Assembly: GCA_003022725.1 (NCBI GenBank)
Contig: PXSQ01000053.1
Span: 1 to 51,121, forward strand
From: Halobacteriales archaeon SW_7_65_23
Lineage (GTDB): Archaea > Halobacteriota > Halobacteria > Halobacteriales > Haloarculaceae
Direction of reading: 5' to 3'
Length of the DNA stretch: 51,121 bases
Below, piece by piece: positions 42,952 through 51,121 of the stretch. The translations under genes and the position numbers were made by a program. The notes beneath the pieces are model-generated. The model saw nothing but the letters and a program-made list of their open reading frames with translations. It was not told the origin of the DNA and ran no database searches. Each line of letters starts with the position of its first letter. The first letter of the stretch is position 1.

Positions 42952-43139
42952 CGCACGATCGGGAGATCGGCTCATGCATGCTAGTTAGTACCAACAACCA
43001 AAAGGCTTCCCGCGAACAGTTACGTTACCCTGTCGGCGTGAGCACGCATCGATCCCGAACGGCGCCTCCGAGTGCTGCAGTGACTCCACGAGCCAGCCTG
43101 CAACAGGCCGAAATAGCCGGCGGGTAAAGCTACAGTCCG

Positions 43140-43811
43140 ATGAGCAATCTCTCATCGCCGGGCTTCGCCCGACTGTACGATACGATCATGGCCATTCCCG
43201 AGGATCGGATGCTGGGCGAGCATCGCGCCTTTCTCGCCGACGGTCTCTCCGGTCGTGTGCTGGAGATCGGCGTCGGGACGGGCGCACAGTTCCCGGCATA
43301 CGTCGAACACGGCCGTGAGATTACGACCCTGCACGGCATCGACCCCGATCCGGCGATGCTCGGACGGGCTCGCCAGCGGGCGGCCGACCTGGACATGGCT
43401 GTCGACCTGACCGACGCTGACGCCGAATCACTCCCGTTTTGCGACGACTCCTTCGACGCCGTCGTGGCGTCGCTGGTGTTCTGCACGATATCTGACGCGG
43501 CGGCGGCATTCGACGAGGTGGCCCGCGTGCTCGCTCCGGGCGGGGAGTTCCGCTTTCTCGAGCACGTCCGCGCGACCGGGGGCGTCGGCCACCTTCATGA
43601 CCTGCTGACGCCGTGCTGGCGACCGGTCGCTGGCGGCTGCCACCTCAACCGTCGCACCGGCGACATGTTCCGCCGCGACGATCGTTTCGAGCTGCTCTCA
43701 TACGACCGGTTCGAGGCCGGTCTCACCCGCGGACTGCCGCTGGTCCGGGGCGCGCTGCAACGCCGCACCGACCCCTCGATCCTCTCGCGGATCGTTCCCG
43801 GCAACGACTGA
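43140..43811 (+). CDS. Class I SAM-dependent methyltransferase (UbiE-like)
   Basis: 223 aa. Motif I VLEIGVGTGAQFPAYV, acidic loop HGIDPDPAMLGRA, motif II FDAVVASLVFCTISDAAAAF, motif III VLAPGGEFRFLEHVRA; C-terminal GGCHLNRRTGDMFRRDDRFELL. Such proteins methylate quinones, lipids or small molecules; the substrate cannot be inferred. It lies 47 bp upstream of trpC but probably has its own promoter. Confidence 0.87.
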   Translation: MSNLSSPGFARLYDTIMAIPEDRMLGEHRAFLADGLSGRVLEIGVGTGAQFPAYVEHGREITTLHGIDPDPAMLGRARQRAADLDMAVDLTDADAESLPFCDDSFDAVVASLVFCTISDAAAAFDEVARVLAPGGEFRFLEHVRATGGVGHLHDLLTPCWRPVAGGCHLNRRTGDMFRRDDRFELLSYDRFEAGLTRGLPLVRGALQRRTDPSILSRIVPGND

Positions 43812-43825
43812 ACCGGTTCACAAGT

Positions 43826-43858
43826 CTTATGTACATCTCTGTGCATTAGTGTTCATTA
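43826..43858 (+). promoter_or_regulatory. Promoter/operator region of the trp operon
   Basis: CTTATGTACATC (TATA-like, with a TGTACA word at 43830-43835) followed by a short direct repeat GCATTAGTGTTCATTAATG up to the ATG at 43859. TGTACA is the box bound by TrpY in methanogens; whether a related regulator works here is inference. No leader peptide is seen. Confidence 0.45.
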
Positions 43859-44616
43859 ATGGACGAGAGTGCAGCAGTCGCACCGGCAGTACAGTCGATC
43901 CTGGCGGCGGCGCGCGAGCGGCAGGGCAACGGGGAGCGGGTGTCCGTCGAGGCACGGTCGCTGGAAGCAGCGTTCGAACGGGCGCGGGTTGCGGGCAGGA
44001 CTCCGGTGATCACGGAGGTGAAACCGACGTCGCCGACGACCGAGGGCCGGCGGGACGATGACCCTGTCGATCTCGCGGAAGCGATGGTCGACGGCGGCGC
44101 GGCTGCGCTGTCTGTGCTGACGGAGCCGGAGCACTTCGGCGGCAGTCCGGAGACGTTGCGGCAAGTGCGGGAAGCGGTCGACATGCCGGTGTTGCGCAAG
44201 GATTTCGTGCTCCGGGAGCGGCAACTGGACACAGTCGGGGCAGATGTCGTCCTGCTGATCGCTCGGTTCGTCGACGACCTGGTGGCGCTGACGGCGGCGG
44301 CCCAGGAACGTGGGTTCCAGGTGCTGATCGAGGCGCACACCCGCGCGGAAGTCGAGGCGGCGCTGGAGGCAGGCGCAGACGTGATCGGGATCAACAATAG
44401 GGATCTCGCGGCGCTGGAGGTCGACCTGGGGACGTTCGAGCAGGTCGCGCCGGCGGTGCCGGCGGGGCAAACGCTGATAGCGGAGAGCGGTCTACAGACA
44501 CGCGAGGACGTCACGCGGATGCAGGCAGCCGGGGCCGATGGGGTACTCGTCGGCTCGGCGATCATGGACGGCGACGTACAGGAAAACACGCGACGCCTGA
44601 CGGGAGATACAGAGAC

Positions 44617-44620
<4 letters not shown>
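43859..44620 (+). CDS. trpC: Indole-3-glycerol phosphate synthase
   Basis: 253 aa. [83 protein letters not shown] and [11 protein letters not shown] are the TrpC barrel motifs, with catalytic Lys and Glu present. Converts CdRP to indole-3-glycerol phosphate. It overlaps trpB by 4 bp (ATGA). Confidence 0.95.
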
Positions 44621-45869
<1,249 letters not shown>

Positions 45870-45873
<4 letters not shown>

Positions 45874-46727
45874 CGCTGTCAGACGCCTTCGACGAACCCG
45901 CGTTCGTCCCGTACCTGGTCGCCGGCGACCCGGATTTCGGGTCGTCACTGTCATACGTCGAGGCGCTGGAACGCGGCGGCGCTGACGTGATCGAACTCGG
46001 CCTGCCGTTCTCGGAGCCGATCGCCGAGGGCCCGACGATCCAGGAAGGAATCGTCCGGGCGCTTTCGGCGGGCATGGCCACCGAACGGTACTTCGAGTTC
46101 GTCGAACGACTCGACGTCGACGTGCCGATCGTCTGCATGACGTACTACAACCTGATCTACCAGTACACCGGGACCAGCGGTGACGCGGGTGGGGCTGCCG
46201 GCGAGCGCGGACCACGACCGTTCGTCGAGCGCGCGGCCGGGGCCGGGATCGCAGGGCTGGTCGTGCCGGATCTCCCGCCGGAGGAGGCTAGCCCGCTACG
46301 GGCGGCCTGCGACGAGTTCGGGCTGGATCTGGTGTTCATCGTCGCGCCGACCACCCGCGGTGACCGCCTCGACCGGATGCGCGAGCAGGTGTCCGGGTAC
46401 GTGTACGTGCAGGCGCGCCTGGGCACGACCGGCGCGCGCGATGACGTCTCCGAACAGACGGACGCGTCGCTGGAACGCGTCGGGGACTGGGAGGTCCCGA
46501 AAGCGGTCGGGTTCGGCATCAAGACCGGCGAGCACGCCGAACGGATCGTCGCGGCGGGCGCCGACGGCGTAATCGTCGGCTCGGCGCTGGTGGATATCGT
46601 CGCCGAGGGCGTCGCAGAGGACCGCGATCCGGCGGATGTCGCGGCGGAACTGGCGGCGAAAGCCGAGGAGCTGAAAGCCGGCGCCCTCGCCGGCGCGAAA
46701 CAGCGGACACCACCCGAACACACATGA
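45870..46727 (+). CDS. trpA: Tryptophan synthase alpha chain
   Basis: 285 aa with a GTG start overlapping the trpB stop (GTGA). [33 protein letters not shown] (catalytic Glu and Asp region), [32 protein letters not shown] and [11 protein letters not shown] are present. It releases indole from indole-3-glycerol phosphate to TrpB. Confidence 0.95.
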
Positions 46728-46791
46728 TCGGAGCCACACACACTTGCGGGCACGACAACACTGATAATCCCGGTTCCCGGAGAATGGAACA

Positions 46792-47534
46792 ATGACAGCA
46801 GGCAAGCAGGCACGGCTCGACCGGATCGGGACAGACGGGCGGTACCTGGTGGTACCGATGGACCACGGGATCACACTGGGGGCTGTGTCGGGGCTAGTCG
46901 ACATCGAATCGACGATCGACGCGCTGACACGTGGCGGCGCCGACGCCATCCTGACCCAGCGCCCGCTATCGGACCCGACGAGGCCGACAAACGCGAGACG
47001 GGCACCGTCGAAGATGCCATCCGCGCGGGCGCCGACGCCGTCTCCTTTCACATCAATGTCGGCAGCCAGTACGAACCCGACCAGATCACCGCGCTCAACG
47101 AGGTCACGCGCGAGGCCGAACGCTTCGGACTGCCGGTGCTTGCGATGACCTACGCCCGGGGTCCGGACATCAGCGACCAGAGCGACCCGGAGGCGTACGC
47201 CGAGGATCTCGGCCACGCCGCCCGCCTCGGGGAGGAACTCGGCGCCGACCTGATCAAGACGAGCTACTCCGGGGACGCCGAGAGCTTCGAGCGGGTCGTC
47301 GAGTCGACGCGGCTGCCGGTGCTGATCGCCGGCGGGAGCAGGGGCACCGACCGCGAAACGCTCTCGATGGTTCGCGGCGCGATGGACGCGGGGGCCGACG
47401 GCGTCTCGATGGGCCGCTCGCTGTTCCAGCACGGGACCCCCGAAGCGATCGCCGAGGCCGTCGCCGCGGTGATCCACGACGACGCAACCCCGGACGAGGC
47501 TGCCGACCTGGCCGGCCTGACTGCCGAGGTCTGA
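46792..47534 (+). pseudogene. 2-Amino-3,7-dideoxy-hept-6-ulosonate synthase (aroA'-type), internal deletion with frameshift
   Basis: The first 56 codons (MTAGKQARLDRIG, LVVPMDHGITLG, GGADAILTQ) are a normal start of the class I aldolase-like enzyme that begins the archaeal shikimate pathway. After 46962 the frame is wrong; the protein continues from about 46965 in another frame (AIGPDEADKRETGTVEDAIRAGADAVSFHINVGS, AMTYARGPDI, LIKTSYSG, IAGGSRG, SMGRSLFQ). Joined, about 248 residues remain of about 265, so roughly 20 codons are missing. As part of the trp cluster it would supply the common aromatic precursor. Its TGA stop (47532-47534) adjoins a MITE fragment. Confidence 0.85.
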
Positions 47535-47569
47535 TACTGGTAGCTGTAATTCTTTTACTCACCAGTCTC
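47535..47569. repeat. MITE family 1 left-end fragment on a stop codon
   Basis: TACTGGTAGCTGTAATTC...CACCAGTCTCT follows TGA 47532-47534 exactly as in complete copies; the rest and the right end are lost. The TGA is the stop of the aroA'-type gene. Confidence 0.85.
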
Positions 47570-47572
47570 TAG

Positions 47573-47911
47573 CTACGGTTCAACGGGCGGTTCGATACGC
47601 TCGTCAGTCTCGGAGTCCGGTGGTTGCAGGGTCAGTTCGTGCCCGGTGTGGCGCGCGTGGGTTCGGGCGAAGCGCCGTGCCGGTCGTTCGGCGAGGAACC
47701 GTTCCCCGGCCGGACAGTGCCGGCAGTTCGCGATCCAGGGGGTGACCTCGTCGGGGTAGTGGCCGGTGTGACGCTGGTGGTCCAGTGCGAACTGCTCCAG
47801 GGCGCGGTTGCCCGCCGCCTGGTCGTCCAGTTCGTAGGACAGTTCCCACTCGCGGTCACAGCGTGAACACGAGACAGTAGGTGTCATCTCGATGGGGTCG
47901 TCGTCGCTCAT
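47573..47911 (-). CDS. Zinc-binding haloarchaeal hypothetical protein
   Basis: 112 aa from ATG 47911 ([41 protein letters not shown]). Two Cys pairs (CSRC, CRHC) with histidine repeats [10 protein letters not shown] and RHTGHEL suggest two zinc-finger-like units. No family recognised. Divergent from SRP19; it ends beside the MITE fragment, which may have altered its last codons. Confidence 0.65.
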   Translation of the reverse strand: MSDDDPIEMTPTVSCSRCDREWELSYELDDQAAGNRALEQFALDHQRHTGHYPDEVTPWIANCRHCPAGERFLAERPARRFARTHARHTGHELTLQPPDSETDERIEPPVEP

Positions 47912-47971
47912 ACCCCTCCTAGGACGAGTGGCGTCAAAAAGAGGTATGTACCAGCCTCTCCCAGAATCAGT

Positions 47972-48250
47972 ATGGTCGAGAACGTTATCTGGCCCGCCTA
48001 CCTCGATGCGGAGAAAACGCGGGCCGAGGGGCGGCGGGTGTCGACGGAGCTGGCAGTCACAGAGCCGACCGTCGACGAAATCGCACAGGCAGTCCAGCAA
48101 GTGGGCTACGATGCGGTGATCGAACGCTCGAAAACGTACCCACGGGAGTACGAACCCCGCGGCCGGGTGCTGGTGAAAGGTGCCGACGACGCCAGCAAGA
48201 GCGACCTGCTCGGCGCGACGGCCGCGTACCTCGACGCTATCCGGGCATGA
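47972..48250 (+). CDS. srp19: Signal recognition particle 19 kDa protein
   Basis: 92 aa. [42 protein letters not shown], then [21 protein letters not shown] is the SRP19 signature. It binds 7S RNA and helps SRP54 load. Its stop overlaps the start of gar1 (ATGA), a common archaeal pairing. Confidence 0.95.
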   Translation: MVENVIWPAYLDAEKTRAEGRRVSTELAVTEPTVDEIAQAVQQVGYDAVIERSKTYPREYEPRGRVLVKGADDASKSDLLGATAAYLDAIRA

Positions 48251-48471
48251 AACGGATCGGTGAGATCGTCCGCGCGACTAGCACCGTTGCAGTGGCTCGC
48301 AGCACCGACGATACGGTCCCTGACCTCGGAACGGCGCTAATCGACGAAAATCTCGACGACGTCGGGAGCATCGTCGACGTGTTCGGCCCGGTCGAGCGCC
48401 CCTATCTAGCCGTCATCCCGGACGGCGGCAACACCGCACAGCTCGTCGGCCGCACGGTGTACGCACGGTGA
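48247..48471 (+). CDS. gar1: H/ACA RNA-protein subunit Gar1
   Basis: 74 aa: [50 protein letters not shown]. The conserved GxVxDVFGPV block is the Gar1 beta-barrel mark. Works with Cbf5 in guide-directed pseudouridylation of rRNA. Translationally coupled to srp19. Confidence 0.93.
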   Translation: MKRIGEIVRATSTVAVARSTDDTVPDLGTALIDENLDDVGSIVDVFGPVERPYLAVIPDGGNTAQLVGRTVYAR

Positions 48472-48535
48472 CTGGCCCTCTCCAGTCGGCGTCCGAGGTC
48501 GAAATCCTGATACGCGTCCTGGTCGCAACGCGAGT

Positions 48536-49669
48536 ATGACCGACCGCCAGCGGAAGCTGCTCGCCTGCTGTGGGATCGCCGCGATCTTCCTGGCGGTGCA
48601 GATCGGCGCGCTGGCACTGGTCGAGCCGTTTCAGCAGGAGGGCCACCAGGTGGTCGAGGACACTGGCAACCCGACGATCAGCATCCTGTATGTCGGTGCA
48701 ATCATCGTAGTGACGGGGCTGATGCTCGTCGCGATGAAGTACGGCGGCGACGACGTGCTCCGCTTGATCATCATTTTCGCGAGCGCCTACATCTCCCTAT
48801 TCGTCTTCCAGGTGATCGTTCCGAACGTCGTCACGGTTGAGGTGGGCGGGACGTCGGTTGACGTGATCGCCTGGCTGGGCGCAGCCGCGGTCGGGGCCGC
48901 GCTGTACGCTTACCCGGAGTGGTACGTCGTCGACGCCGCCGGCATCGTGATGGGAATCGGCGGTGCCGGGCTGTTCGGGATCAACTTTGGGATCCTTCCC
49001 GCGCTCGTGTTGCTGACCGTCCTCGCTGTCTACGACGCGATCAGCGTCTACGGCACGGAACACATGCTGACGCTTGCCTCCGGCGTGATGGACATGCGTG
49101 TGCCGGTGGTCCTGGTCGTCCCGCTGACGTTCTCGTACTCGTTTCTGGATGCCGAGAACCCCGTCGAGGAGGGAGAGACACAGGACGACCCCGACGGAGC
49201 CGACGACAACGATGTCAACCAACCGGATACGGAGGAACTGGAGACGCTCGGCCCTGAAGGGATCGCCGACCTCGATGAGGAACGACTGATGGCCATCGAG
49301 GACGAGACAGTCGAGGAGCTGGACGACGAGATCGTCGAGGCCGTCCAGGACGCGCTGCCCGGGAGGGATGCGCTGTTCATCGGCCTCGGGGACGCCGTGA
49401 TTCCGACGGTGCTCGTTGCCAGCGCGGCATTCTTCGTGGAATCAGGCCCGACCGTCTCGCTGCTGGGGGTCTCGGCAAACCTCCCCGCAGTCGGAGCGAT
49501 CGCCGGCACGATGGTCGGGCTGGCGATCCTGCTGTGGATGGTGCTCAAGGGCCGCGCACACGCCGGCCTCCCGCTGTTGAACGGCGGCGCGATCACGGGC
49601 TACCTGCTGGGTGCGCTGCTCAGCGGCCTGACGCTCCTCGAAGCGCTCGGCGTCGAGGGCTTGCTTTGA
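48536..49669 (+). CDS. Presenilin-type intramembrane aspartyl protease (PSH, A22)
   Basis: 377 aa with about nine helices. Catalytic aspartates in VYDAISVYGT (Asp167) and GLGDAVIP (Asp286), with an acidic cytosolic loop (about 208-270) between them and the PAL region as GLPLLNGGAITGYL (346-348, PLL instead of PAL). It cleaves membrane-embedded segments such as leftover signal peptides. Its TGA stop is followed directly by CATCCTCCC, the same word as at the TnpB end at 50531. Confidence 0.92.
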   Translation: MTDRQRKLLACCGIAAIFLAVQIGALALVEPFQQEGHQVVEDTGNPTISILYVGAIIVVTGLMLVAMKYGGDDVLRLIIIFASAYISLFVFQVIVPNVVTVEVGGTSVDVIAWLGAAAVGAALYAYPEWYVVDAAGIVMGIGGAGLFGINFGILPALVLLTVLAVYDAISVYGTEHMLTLASGVMDMRVPVVLVVPLTFSYSFLDAENPVEEGETQDDPDGADDNDVNQPDTEELETLGPEGIADLDEERLMAIEDETVEELDDEIVEAVQDALPGRDALFIGLGDAVIPTVLVASAAFFVESGPTVSLLGVSANLPAVGAIAGTMVGLAILLWMVLKGRAHAGLPLLNGGAITGYLLGALLSGLTLLEALGVEGLL

Positions 49670-49855
49670 CATCCTCCCTACCCTGAAGAGCTGTCTCTTA
49701 CCCGTAACTCAGTGTCAGCGCGTATCGTCCTGACCTGGCGGATTCGATGATCGGGGCCGAACCGGAGCAACGACCACACTGTTCGAACGGGACGCGCCTG
49801 GATGAGAGAGTTGTCCCACCCAACAATGTAGTGACAGCGGGGCGAACAGTCGAGC

Positions 49856-50530
49856 ATGGGCGACTCACAGACCGACTCGGTCAACCGTACTGACTCGGAT
49901 CTCCTCGCGACACTCCGGGAGGACAGGTCGACGAGCATTTCGCTGCTGGGTGACTTCTACCGGGCTGAAGTGGACCGCGCCACGACCTGGCGTGGACGGT
50001 TAGATCAGACGACCAACTGGGCGGTCGTCGTCGTCGCAGCGATTCTGACCTGGGCGTTCTCCAGCCAGAACAACCCCCACTACATCCTGTTGATCGGCAT
50101 CTTCGCTGTCGTCACATTCCTGCTGGTCGAGGCCCACCGCTACCAGGAGTACGACATCTGGCGGACGCGAGTCCGCGATCTCCAGAAGAACCTCTTCGTC
50201 GGCATCCTCCAGACGGAGAGTTCACGCGATCCGGACTGGCAGACTGAGCTGAGTACGAGCCTCAAAAACCCGACGTTCAATATTTCGTATCGGAGAGCCG
50301 TCGCGCATCGCTTCCGCCGAATGTACCTCGCGTTGCTCACCATATTGCTCATTGCGTGGATCGTGCGCATCACCGTCTTTCAGACCGGCGAGTCGTGGCG
50401 ACAGACGGCCGGGATTCTCGGGGTAGACGGCGCGCTCATCGTCCTGGTCGTCGTTGGGGTGTACGTGCTCCTCTTCGCATTCACGATATGGTCGGCGATC
50501 GTAGCGGAATCCCGGGAACTCCAAGAATGA
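49856..50530 (+). CDS. DUF2270 family membrane protein
   Basis: 224 aa. LLGDFYRAEVDRATTWRGRLDQTTNWAVVVVAAILTWAFS, EAHRYQEYDIWRTRVRDLQKNLF and a C-terminal pair of helices (about 147-170, 187-212) are the DUF2270 pattern, with four helices in two pairs. Function unknown. The 186-bp gap before it (49670-49855) holds only a degraded element end and a doubtful minus-strand frame. Confidence 0.88.
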   Translation: MGDSQTDSVNRTDSDLLATLREDRSTSISLLGDFYRAEVDRATTWRGRLDQTTNWAVVVVAAILTWAFSSQNNPHYILLIGIFAVVTFLLVEAHRYQEYDIWRTRVRDLQKNLFVGILQTESSRDPDWQTELSTSLKNPTFNISYRRAVAHRFRRMYLALLTILLIAWIVRITVFQTGESWRQTAGILGVDGALIVLVVVGVYVLLFAFTIWSAIVAESRELQE

Positions 50531-50536
50531 CATCCT

Positions 50537-50556
50537 CCCCGGCGTTCACGCCGGGG
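50537..50556. repeat. Hairpin at the right end of a TnpB element
   Basis: CCCCGGCGT-TC-ACGCCGGGG, a 9-bp stem 6 bp after the DUF2270 stop. It lies beyond the 3' end of the tnpB pseudogene and matches the subterminal hairpin of IS200/IS605-type right ends; it may also act as a transcription terminator for both genes. Confidence 0.75.
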
Positions 50557-50575
50557 TTTCCCAAGCGTTGGGATA

Positions 50576-51121
50576 TTATGGTTCGCGGCGCACCTGCTCT
50601 TGTGGGCGTACTCGGCCCGTGGATTTGTCGAACAGGCGAACCGCTGGCTGTGCCATCCAGCCGTTATCCCTATCTCCCCCATCACAGGCGAGACTCGGGA
50701 GTACCTTCTGTCGGATGTTCTCGGCCCCGTTCACGTCGTGTCGTCGGTGAACCCACAGGTTGCACACGATTTCGACGTGTCGCGTTCGTCTACGCGCTCG
50801 ACGCTGATGCCGCGTTCTGCGGCTTTGTATTCCACCATCTCGGTAAAGCGGTCGAACGCCCACCCGTGCAAGTCCAGATTGCCGTGGTCGCCCCAATCGG
50901 TATCCTCGCGGATACCAGAGAGGTCGCCTACGGCAATCATGCCGACATTCCGGGCGGCGCACTCGGCCACGATGTCCGTCGAGACGGCATGGAAAAAGTG
51001 GGTGCGGCGCTCGTCGCGCTTGCGGTCCAGTCGCCGTGCCTTCTGCGAGTCGCTATCATCGCACTTCGCCCGCTCTTTCTGGAAGTAGTAGTCGTCCTCT
51101 TTGAGCGCCCCACCGGGATAC
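50576..51121 (-). pseudogene. tnpB: TnpB (OrfB, RuvC-like nuclease) gene, damaged and cut by the window edge
   Basis: From the window end inward the frame reads ALKEDDYYFQKERAKCDD, RTHFFHAVSTDIVAECAARN, IAVGDLSGIREDTDWGDHGNLDLHGWAFDRFTEMVEYKA, VDERDTSKSCATCGFTDDTT and then stops. The normal ending (NGAENIRQKVLPS...MAQPAVRLFDKSTGRVRPQEQ) continues in another frame. Of the zinc ribbon only the first CxxC remains, so a deletion with frameshift removed the second Cys pair and likely the third RuvC residue context. The nuclease is probably dead; the guide-RNA-bearing end may still be present. Confidence 0.85.

Noticed and set aside
49678-49938. 86-codon minus-strand frame before the DUF2270 gene
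   Set aside because: It overlaps the DUF2270 start and has no recognisable domain; possibly old element sequence, not enough to call a gene.

Overview
The window is chromosomal DNA of an extremely halophilic archaeon (class Halobacteria; closer placement is not possible from sequence alone). Evidence: very acidic, high-GC coding sequences, an AglB oligosaccharyltransferase, a thermosome, an archaeal RNase P RNA, SRP19, Gar1, a presenilin-type protease, archaeal ThiI, a 2-amino-3,7-dideoxy-hept-6-ulosonate synthase gene beside trpCBA, and several haloarchaeal domain families of unknown function.

Layout. (1) 1-8.4 kb: a surface/secretion island bounded by a 100-bp direct repeat. It encodes a SipW/Sec11-type signal peptidase, a DUF5305-like membrane protein, a DUF1102-type secreted subunit, a large PKD membrane protein sharing a block with that subunit, an FG-GAP lipoprotein/Tat-like secreted protein, a winged-helix membrane regulator and a DUF7504-like protein. 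It resembles the Bacillus SipW-TasA-TapA logic. (2) 8.5-19.5 kb: mixed core and accessory genes (MaoC-like hydratase, heavy-metal P-type ATPase, HD hydrolase, a phosphatase lacking its catalytic Cys, tRNA-Lys, ParB-like HTH protein, CPCC protein, beta-CASP nuclease, RNase P RNA), peppered with miniature inverted-repeat elements (MITEs). (3) 19.6-34.2 kb: mostly ordered core genes: trans-sulfuration enzyme, amidohydrolase, thermosome, methyltransferase, DUF368 transporter-aglB operon, ThiI and SAM synthetase, CYTH protein, FKBP isomerase. (4) 34.3-38.8 kb: a sco-tlpA...ccdA thiol-redox/copper cluster split by about 2.6 kb of mobile DNA (a MITE, an IS6 element, an M24 peptidase, an IS6 remnant and a TnpB-type end). 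(5) 38.9-43.8 kb: histidine kinase, DUF502 protein, an alkyltransferase-like protein without the acceptor Cys, PPOX protein, methyltransferase. (6) 43.9-47.5 kb: trpC-trpB-trpA followed by a broken aroA'-type gene. (7) 47.6-51.1 kb: SRP19-gar1, presenilin protease, DUF2270 protein, and a damaged TnpB gene cut by the window edge.

The most distinctive signal is a set of at least five MITE families (about 80-110 bp, 14-16 bp terminal inverted repeats starting TAC). Four of them make a 3-bp TNA target duplication that can be read directly, one makes a TA duplication. Three copies sit exactly on TGA stop codons and leave the stop intact; one is inserted in frame in the metal ATPase (108 + 3 bp = 37 codons); another locus shows two different MITEs nested inside a third. 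Two core metabolic genes (SAM synthetase and the aroA'-type aldolase) carry internal out-of-frame deletions, which are either real decay with a second copy elsewhere or assembly faults.
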